Assembly (NCBI GenBank): GCA_032718865.1
Contig: JALUTQ010000005.1
Location: 62,001-126,000 of the forward strand
DNA: 64,000 nt
Direction: 5' to 3'
DNA from: Tilletia caries
Lineage: Eukaryota; Basidiomycota; Exobasidiomycetes; Tilletiales; Tilletiaceae
Shown here: positions 57,118-64,000 of the stretch, one piece after another
Layout: every line of letters starts with the position of its first letter
Numbering within the stretch: the first letter of the stretch is position 1
The notes under the pieces: model-generated
What the model saw: only the letters and a program-made list of their open reading frames with translations
Databases searched by the model: none
Told to the model about the DNA's origin: nothing
Translations under genes and position numbers: made by a program

Positions 57118-59034
57118 ATGGCAAGAACATCAGCAAAACAACATCTGATCCGGAACACAGGCGCGACCCTCACCAAGGCATTCGTGCTTCGGCGGCAGGT
57201 ACGAGAGTGGCTGGACAATTGCGACGAATTGGAGGACGATGTCGATTCGGGCACCGACACAGGCCGCAGCCGTTGCTCCTCCGTCGACTCTTTCTTGTCC
57301 TTCGACGCCCTCAGCAGCACGGATTCGGCTTCTACTGGCGTCTCCGATGGCTCCATTGGATCCGCGAGCAGCGATATTGACATGAGCTCTTCGGAGAGCA
57401 GCGGATCCTCTTTTGCCGCGTCGGATTCGTCATCGATACGCGACATCGGCACGATCCGATCCATTCTCGCGACAATGCAGCAGACGAGGGTTCTCCTCGA
57501 TCGACGTGCGCCTCGAGACACTCCTCGTTTGATCGACCGGTTGGACCGACTCACCGACACGCACCGGGAGACCGACATCTCTTTTTTCCGCCATCTCGTT
57601 CGTATGCTCCCTGAAGCCTTCGACGCCATCGCCTCGTTGATTGCCACGCATGAGGCGTTCCTCGTAAAGCCCAGGCATCCTGGCGCACCGGTCCGCGAGC
57701 AGCTGGCCGTTGCTCTCTACTGGTTAGGACGAAGCGGAAATGGTGCCAGCGCCGCGACCGTCGCTTTTGCCTGTGGCTGTTCCGAAGAATCGGTCATTGC
57801 GTATACTGGCCGAGTCGTGGACGCGCTTTTCGATCACCGACGGCGCATATTGTGCTGGGCTAGTCAGCGCGAAAAGGAGGACGCGCAAGCATGGGTTGCG
57901 CAGCGGGCAAAATGCACGGAGTTCGATAACGGGTGGTCAATGGTCGATGGTAGCCTCATCCCTCTAGCCTTCAAGCCCGGAGGTAACGCCTTTCATCGCG
58001 AATACTTCGATCGTAAAGGGCAGTACTCCCTCAATTTGCAGCTCGTCGTTCTACCAACAACTCTTCGGATCATCGACTTCGTCGCGGGCTACAAGGGTTC
58101 AACACAAGACTCACGCGCGTTTGCCGCAAGTGACATTGTCAAGCGACCGCGCAGATATATGGATGAGGGAGAGTTCGTCTGGACGGATAGTGGGTATGGT
58201 CTCTCGGATTTTACGTGCGGACCATACGATCATGTTGTTGCTGCGAAGTCGGGGGACTTCCGAAGGTTCAATTACGCGGTCAGTAACGTTAGAGTCAGGA
58301 GTGAACATGCTTTTGGCTACTTCAAAGGTCGATTTCAGTCAATGACGGGGATTCGGGTTCAAATCAAGGACGAGCAAGAACATTATCGCGCGGTCAAGAT
58401 CGTGGTTGCAGCACTTGTGGCGCACAATATTGCGTTGCGCTGGGACGGACAAGAAGAACGAGAATGCTTCATCGACTTGTCCGATGTGTCTGCTCCAGCC
58501 CGTGATGCGTGGCACCAGATGCAGGTGCCGAGTCGTGTCGAGGAGGAGAAGGAGATCGAGGCCTGGAAGCGCAGGATGCAAGCCCAGCGCCAATATGACG
58601 CCGCGGAACGGGCGAGACGTGCCCAACTCTCGCAATACAGGCTCGATCTCGACCGGCGGGACAGGGCAAAAGAGCTGAGGGAGTCTCTCCACACCGCCCT
58701 CTTCGACGCACATCGCCGGGTATTCGCCGACACCACGCCCGAATCTCGTAAGGAGAACAAGACGGAGGCCGAGTACCAGGAGATGCTGCGACGCCGAGCC
58801 GCACAAAAGCAAGCACGACGTCAGGCGAGAGGATCGCAGAGGGGCCGTGGGAGAGGTCGAGGAGCAGGACGGAGACGGGGATCAAGTCGTGGAGCAGGGC
58901 GTGGAGGAGGGCGCGGGGCAGGTCGTGGAGAAGGGCGCGGAGTGGAAGGTGGACGCGGTCTTGAGGATGGCGAGCACACGAACGATCCAGCAACCGAAGA
59001 CCGAGGAGAAGGACCGTCTAACGTGCCAATGTAA
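57118..59034 (+). CDS. Harbinger DDE transposase, intact
   Basis: A single frame of 638 residues from ATG 57118 (MARTSAKQHLIRN). After a Ser/Asp-rich start comes a helix-turn-helix region (REQLAVALYWLGRSGNGAS, VAFACGCSEESVIAY). The DDE_Tnp_4 core follows: Asp in WSMVDGSLIPLAFKP, Asp in FVWTDSGYGLSDF, Glu in VRSEHAFGYFKGRFQSM. The C-terminus is a helix rich in R and E and then RG/RGG repeats (RGRGRGRGAGRRRGSS), which may bind nucleic acid. The ATG at 56932 lies inside the terminal repeat and is an unlikely start. It converges with the partner gene; both would be needed for transposition. No frame break is seen. Confidence 0.93.
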   Translation: MARTSAKQHLIRNTGATLTKAFVLRRQVREWLDNCDELEDDVDSGTDTGRSRCSSVDSFLSFDALSSTDSASTGVSDGSIGSASSDIDMSSSESSGSSFAASDSSSIRDIGTIRSILATMQQTRVLLDRRAPRDTPRLIDRLDRLTDTHRETDISFFRHLVRMLPEAFDAIASLIATHEAFLVKPRHPGAPVREQLAVALYWLGRSGNGASAATVAFACGCSEESVIAYTGRVVDALFDHRRRILCWASQREKEDAQAWVAQRAKCTEFDNGWSMVDGSLIPLAFKPGGNAFHREYFDRKGQYSLNLQLVVLPTTLRIIDFVAGYKGSTQDSRAFAASDIVKRPRRYMDEGEFVWTDSGYGLSDFTCGPYDHVVAAKSGDFRRFNYAVSNVRVRSEHAFGYFKGRFQSMTGIRVQIKDEQEHYRAVKIVVAALVAHNIALRWDGQEERECFIDLSDVSAPARDAWHQMQVPSRVEEEKEIEAWKRRMQAQRQYDAAERARRAQLSQYRLDLDRRDRAKELRESLHTALFDAHRRVFADTTPESRKENKTEAEYQEMLRRRAAQKQARRQARGSQRGRGRGRGAGRRRGSSRGAGRGGGRGAGRGEGRGVEGGRGLEDGEHTNDPATEDRGEGPSNVPM

Positions 59035-59297
59035 CCTGTCGATGATGCATCTGAACACTCTCGTTTCTCGATCGTTCATGAGTGATGAGTCTGTAGATTT
59101 GGACGCAAACTGATGGGCAGAAAGTGAAACTGGATTGCTTGGTTTCGAGAGAAGGGAAAGGCGGAGGACATGGCTGACTTAGAACTTTAGAAGTCTTTTG
59201 TTTGGAGACGGATTGCGCCGAGCGTTTAGAGCGGGGTTAGTGCATGGGGCGACAAGTGGTAATGGAGCGATTGCATGGCAAGGAACCTGAATGGCTG

Positions 59298-60634
59298 TCA
59301 AGGAGCATAGTAGCCGCCGAGCTTCATGAGAATGGTGTCGAGCTTGGCATTGGTGGCTGTCAAAAGTGCGTGCAGTGCTTCAACCTTGGACTCCAGCATA
59401 GTGAAGTGAGCCTCATGAACCTCATGCTCGCGATCTCGCTGCTGTGTCTTGACCGCGAGCTCTTGAGAGCGAAGCTCAAGCTTGCGACGCTTGGTCTGCT
59501 CGCGCTCGGCGATGATGGCGGCACGATCCTCGGATGCTCGTTGCTGGAAACCGATCAATGCGTCGTCGATGATGGAAGAGGCCCGACCTTTTCCCGTTTC
59601 CTTCTTCTTGTCTCTGAAGCTGGACGCGATGGAAAAAGCATCATTCTCCTTGTGGCTCTCACTCTTCATGCTGATATTGCCGATGCTGGTGCGTTTGAGA
59701 CCACGACTGGGAGTCTCAGAGTGGGCGGAGACTGCGTGAGCGCGCATGCTGTCGGCGGAAACTTGACTGGCGAGCCGATCGAGACCAGGAAGAGCAGCAT
59801 CGCGCCCAGGAATCCGCAGACCGTTGACCGAGCGCTGACTGGCAGTGGGTGTGCGGAACGAGAGGGAGGCCTCCGACGACGCACGGGGCTCCGATTCTCG
59901 AACAGAGACGCTGTCGAGCAGCTCGTCGTCGTCCATATCGTCATCGTCATCATCAACATCGTAATTGAAGCGCTGCGTTCCGTGAGTACGAGTATAAGGT
60001 GACTCTCCTCCATCGTTGCCTCTGTCGTCTTGGCCATCGTTGTCCGGAACATCGTCTCCATCTCCGTTGTACTGAGTGTTGATGTCGGTAGCCCCCGTAA
60101 CAACGATGTCGGGGTCGGAGCTGGATCGATCGCGCATCATCTCCTGCATCATTTCCCACCAGGGGATGCGCTTGAGGAGATGTTCGCGCTGGGTCTTCAT
60201 CTGGCCGTCATAAATCTCCTCCAACAGAAGTCCCTGCCCCGTCTTGCCCATCTTGTCTCGCTCGCGGAAGTACGTCTTGCACAGCCCTTTGATCTTCTGG
60301 CGCATCTGATCGGGGGTTTCTGCTCGTCTGCGGGGAAGATTTCGCGGGACATGCCTCGAAGCATTGAGTTGCCTTGCATCTTGAGCTTGTCCGGGATCGC
60401 TTCGTTGTGGCCGGGAAGGAACATCGTCTGGAAGTCTTGCTTGTCTTTGATGAGCCGAACAAGATGCGTCTGCTGATCCGACGTCCAAAATTGACGGGAA
60501 CGCTGAGCGCTGACGCTGGAGGACTGCTGAGATGGCTGGGATGGCTGAGTGGACGTATTCGTGCTCTGAGAAGACAGAAACTCGATCGGGTTTCCTCTGG
60601 AACCCGCCGAGAGAGCGTTTGAGGGCGGGTTCAT
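59298..60634 (-). CDS. SANT-like partner of the Harbinger element (family member D)
   Basis: It starts at ATG 60634 (MNPPSNALSAGSRGNP). The block QFWTSDQQTHLVRLIKDKQD and FQTMFLPGHNEAI is followed, in another frame, by TPDQMRQKIKGLCKTYFRER, IPWWEMMQEMMRDR and an acidic region. A C-terminal helix (REQTKRRKLELRSQELAVK, then EAHFTMLESKVEALHALL) is likely a coiled coil. The frame changes at a G5 run (60312-60316; C5 in the sense strand). Its architecture equals that of genes A, B and C: W-T...L..L, Q-x-R-x-K-x...Y..ER, W-W-E, acidic middle, charged helix with ERTK/EQTK. In this place its role should be to bind the element ends. The only visible damage is the G5 shift. Confidence 0.75.
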
Positions 60635-61156
60635 GATGCCGATTGCTGTAAGCCGATGGGAGGCTGAGAACGGCAACAGGAAGAGAGGTTTTGGCGAGAA
60701 AATCAATGGAGAGAAAGTGAAGAGAGAGAAGGAGGGAGGAAGGAGGAGTAAGAATTGAGGGCACGTCTGTCTCGATCTGTGCTCTGTCCTTTTTAACCCA
60801 GACGTACCTCTTTGTCCCAGTATGAGCCAAGGCTGTTGGCGTTGTGCCTCATCGTTGAGGTTGCTGTGGAAGAAAGGAAACTGACGGAGAGAATGGTTTG
60901 GAAGGGTCGATGATGGGGAAGGGAAGCAGAATGAGGCGAGCCGCGAGCGAGACAGCAACGCGATGAAGTGGATAAAGTGGGACAAAAACCTGCCTCCGAC
61001 CAGGGTTTTGTCCCAACTTTCTCGATATCGTAGGTCACTTAGAGAAATGAAACGGGATTTGGTCTTAACCGCCGAAACGCCACATCGTACTGCAACGTTA
61101 ACGAAATCGTTGCAGTACCTCATCTACTGCCTAGAACTGGCGAATACCCCTAACTG

Positions 61157-62102
61157 GCACTACGGAATTTTACAGTGAGGTTTTACAGTACTGTAAAAGT
61201 CATGCTGTAAAAGTCTTGGTCATGTTAGGGTGAAGGCGAATTTTACAGTGCCTCGGAGGGTTTTTACCGCACGAACGCCAACTTTTACAGTCAGGGCCAA
61301 TTCTTACAGCCACTGTAAAGGCTCCCGGCGGTAAAAGTCCTGCCCCACTTGGTTGAATCGGAATTTTACAGTATATTCGCAACTTTTACCGCCGCTGTAA
61401 AGGGCCCGATGCGGTAAAAGTCCAGACAGCGGCTTCCGCAACCTCATTTTTACCGCACGATGACCCTTTTACCGCACTATGAGAAGACCACGTGGCACTG
61501 TAAAGGTCTGAATCAAAATCGAAAGTCCCCACCGCACGGGCGCTTAAAAATAATTTCAGTGGTTTAATCAAGGCCTCAGTTCCTCAAATGCTGGAACGCT
61601 GAGACTTCCGGCCGAGTAGAGACCACGGATGCCCACACCATTACCTCTCCCTCAATGTAAGTGGCTATGGCTCAGAAACCTGGACAAAAAGAGCGGGAGT
61701 GAGCTGGGTAAGCCTAGGAGCCCCATCTGCTCTTTTTTTCCATTCTTTATCGCATGCTGTTTTGATGCAGGAGGGCCAAGAAAAAGGTCCTGGAAACCGG
61801 AGTCTGGCTTATCAAGACCATCAGTCTCAAGTCTCGCAATTGGACAGATCAGGCTGTAAAAGTGGGAAGTCACGCTGTAAAATTGCTGGGTCTATCCAGG
61901 TCCAGCGCACTTTTACCGGATATGACAGCCATTTTACAGTCCCTGTAAAGGACTCGCTGTAAAATTCGGCGTTTAGCGCTGTAAAACGGGGGGTAGCACT
62001 GTAAAACTCAGGGCCACCATAGGCTTGAGCTGAATTTTACAGGGAGTCTCACAACTTTTACCGCCGCACTGTAAAACCCTGACTGTAAAATTCTGTACCC
62101 TC
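61157..62102. mobile_element. Short element built of TTTTACAG / TTTTACCGC motifs (946 bp)
   Basis: About thirty copies of TTTTACAG, CTGTAAAA, TTTTACCGC and GCGGTAAAA fill the two ends (61165-61510 and 61855-62095). The middle 300 bp are free of them. The outermost pieces are inverted (TACGGAATTTTACAGTGAGG at the left; TACAGAATTTTACAGTCAGG read inward from the right). CCCCTAACTG occurs at 61147-61156 and 62103-62112, giving a duplication of 8-10 bp. No protein is encoded. It inserted exactly across the right edge of the Harbinger element. Confidence 0.78.
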
Positions 62103-62112
62103 CCCCTAACTG

Positions 62113-63320
62113 TGCCTTGCCTCTGCCAAGTGGCCTGCGTATAATGATAGCACAGGTCCGCAGCATCGTTATTGTCGGTCTTCCACGCACACCGTCTGTA
62201 TCTGAAGTATCCGAGTAATACAGCGTGAAGCGTGAAGGAGTAGCGACATGCGATGGTCTATTACTGCGGAACCGTGGCAGCTAGTTCATCGTTCATAAAT
62301 CATAGCGCAGCTGTGATGTGTTCAGTGTTGGCTTGCCCGGACAAACCTGATTGTTTTTTCCCTCCCGCCTTTACTTGGACCGGATTCGGCCAACGAATCA
62401 ATCACCTCCTGCTCTGGCTCTTAGCTCTAACTGTACTCGCTCTGGTAAACACGACTGCCTGCCTGTCGATCCTTCGCTCTTCCTCGTCGTCGTCTGCTTC
62501 CACAACATCGACGGTCTGAGCGTGGGCGAAGCATACACACGATCTCATCTTGCCTCCCGTCGGCGTCGTCAGTTCATCAAAACAACAACAACAGCTCGAG
62601 ATTTTCAAGTGCTCGGTCCCTGTGCGCCCCGTTCCCCAAGCGCCCCACCCTTCAGCCTTCGACTTTCAGGACTTCAATCCTCAGCCTAGCTGTCGTACTC
62701 GCCCATCCCGCTGCCTCTCATCGGCCATTGATCGCAACGACGTGAAGCGCCTTTCTTACGTCCGTCGCGTGGTGAGTGAACCTGTCTCCCCCTCTCGGCG
62801 AGGCTTCATTCTCCAAACTCATATAGGTTTCGCATTCCCAGTTGCCGTCGGTCACCAAGGAATCGCGGTCACCCTTACCCTCACCATTACCAGCACCACC
62901 CGCACCACCACCACCCTAGACATACATACGTCCATCGCAAGGTAGCCACTCGCTTTCCCCGCACCAGGTATCTCTGAAGGTTCGGTCGTCATTAGCGTCA
63001 AGACAACACCAGCACCACCGCTTTACTCCATCTGCTGGCCAAGGTGAGTAAATTTTCTGTCCTTTCCCGGTCAAGGTGTCCTTTCCCCGCCAAGGGGTTG
63101 CCATGCCGTAGTGCCTTCAGTTCGTCGCTGTCTGCTTAGATGAAGTACCATAGCTCTGACACAACTCCAATCCTTCCCTTAATCCCTTCTCCCTCTTCAA
63201 ACCCGATCAAACGCACTAATCATCAACCATACCCACTTCACCTCAGTCTTATCCTCGCTCGTGACCTCCTGCATCCTCCCTCTCAAGTCATCGTCGCCGC
63301 GTGACGAGTGGGGTATTTGT
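62113..63320 (+). other. Probable promoter and 5' leader of the next gene
   Basis: No long coding frame. Several pyrimidine-rich stretches and a possible leader intron (GTGAGT near 62772, TATAG near 62826) suggest the 5' region of the gene starting at 63321. Confidence 0.4.
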
Positions 63321-64000
63321 ATGAACACCGACAGAAGCGCCGTCTCGGCTTCGGAATCAGCCTCGGCTCCTGATCCTCTCCGCACCTCGTTCACATCCCT
63401 CTACACGAGCAGCTCGACCTCCCTCTCCATGTTCGCAGCGTCGTCTCCCGCCACCTCGGAACCCTCTGGGTCGGCAGCCCGACGGGCTGCCGCTGCAGTC
63501 GCCTTGGCTCAACCCTCAGGCAGTAATCTCGCAGACCGGAAGCAAAGTGTAGACACACCATCTCTCTCCGACGATCATGATGTTGACGACGATGATGACG
63601 ATAGCAGATGGTTCCACGGGACCGTCGCGGACGACCTAGGCGCACCAGAGACGACTATGACACATAAGACAAATGGTTCCACACAAGTGGTCACACCAGA
63701 CATGTCATTAATCTCGCATTCTTCACAGACGACACTGCAGCTATACAGCTCCGCAGCTTATCACGACGCTATGATGTCTATGTCTTCCCCCTCACATAGT
63801 CCCACCCAGTCTTTTCCGGAGGCAACGGCAACCCCCATACAGAATAATTCGTTGCCAAGTGAGTATATCATCTTTCTTCATAAGAGAGAGAGAGCCCAGT
63901 CCACTGATCTGCTTTCTCCTCCTGCAGCAACTGCTTCCAACGCTCTCCAAAGACATCTCAGTGGTCCTGCCACGCCTCAAACGCCACGCACCCAACAGGC
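63321..64000 (+). CDS. Ser/Thr-rich protein, N-terminal part, unrecognised
   Basis: An open frame begins at ATG 63321 (MNTDRSAVSASESAS) and runs 178 codons to an intron (about 63858-63927, GTGAGT...CTGCAG), after which the frame continues to the window end (TASNALQRHLSGPATP). The protein so far is rich in Ser, Thr, Ala and Pro with one acidic run (DDHDVDDDDDD) and no known domain. It may be the disordered start of a regulatory protein. It is probably a host gene continuing beyond the window. Confidence 0.65.
   Translation, partial: MNTDRSAVSASESASAPDPLRTSFTSLYTSSSTSLSMFAASSPATSEPSGSAARRAAAAVALAQPSGSNLADRKQSVDTPSLSDDHDVDDDDDDSRWFHGTVADDLGAPETTMTHKTNGSTQVVTPDMSLISHSSQTTLQLYSSAAYHDAMMSMSSPSHSPTQSFPEATATPIQNNSLPSEYIIFLHKRERAQSTDLLSPPAATASNALQRHLSGPATPQTPRTQQ

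Larger units (their letters stand above)
56904..61151. mobile_element. PIF/Harbinger element, complete (4.2 kb)
   Basis: Perfect 42-bp terminal inverted repeats begin AGGGGTATTCGCCAGTTC. A 3-bp duplication AAC lies at 56901-56903 and 61152-61154; 3-bp duplications are the rule for this superfamily, though usually TWA. Inside, a DDE transposase (plus) and a SANT-like partner (minus) converge. Perfect ends suggest recent movement. Confidence 0.93.

Noticed and set aside
61157..62102. TTTTACAG array as a CRISPR-like array
   Set aside because: The motifs are 8-9 bp, in both directions, with irregular spacing, in a eukaryotic genome; they are element ends.

Overview
The window is nuclear DNA of a filamentous or yeast-like fungus, most likely a basidiomycete. 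Genes carry many short GT-AG introns (about 50-90 bp). The recognisable housekeeping genes are ordinary fungal ones: GH47 alpha-mannosidase, a TauD-type dioxygenase and carnitine acetyltransferase. The transposon types (chromovirus Gypsy, DIRS-like, PIF/Harbinger with a Myb/SANT partner, MULE, DUF6589) are typical of Basidiomycota. I cannot fix the genus. About three quarters of the window is mobile DNA, much of it nested; I place element edges by terminal repeats and target-site duplications (TSDs).

Layout. 1-4.5 kb: a PIF/Harbinger element (transposase +, Myb/SANT partner -), its transposase split by a hAT-like MITE at 268-1040. 4486-12818: a chromovirus-type Ty3/Gypsy element on the minus strand with identical 241-bp LTRs. 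12819-15886: a 5'-truncated DIRS-like element (RT-RNase H plus tyrosine recombinase). 16.4-19.2 kb: a SINE and gene A of a SANT-like family, split by a MULE-type MITE. 19928-28320: an 8.4-kb element with terminal inverted repeats and a perfect 9-bp TSD, encoding a DUF6589 protein and, convergently, a RecQ-like helicase, plus a malate dehydrogenase fragment. 28.5-29.6 kb: a broken adenosine kinase with a SINE inside. 30.2-33.2 kb: genes B and C of the SANT-like family. 33.5-36.4 kb: GH47 alpha-mannosidase. 36390-42682: two MULE copies in inverted orientation; one is nearly intact, the other carries two hAT-like MITEs. 42.9-48.0 kb: dioxygenase and carnitine acetyltransferase. 49.2-56.1 kb: nested non-autonomous elements; the largest (50390-55722) carries fragments of NDUFS2 and of carbamoyl-phosphate synthase. 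56904-61151: a complete Harbinger element whose partner belongs to the same family as genes A-C. 61157-62102: a short element made of TTTTACAG-like motifs. 63321-end: the start of an unrecognised Ser/Thr-rich gene.

The best candidate for an undescribed system is the DUF6589 + RecQ-like helicase element, which has complete ends and so looks like a DNA transposon with its own helicase. Also notable are the gene-fragment-carrying element, an inversion between the two MULE copies that can be read from their swapped TSDs, and the SANT-like family shared by a Harbinger element and three free-standing genes.

Caution: almost every frame break in otherwise healthy transposon genes lies in a homopolymer run (G7, A7, A5, G5). 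Several of these elements look young (identical LTRs, perfect TSDs), so many breaks may be sequence errors rather than decay. All family names come from motif reading without database searches.
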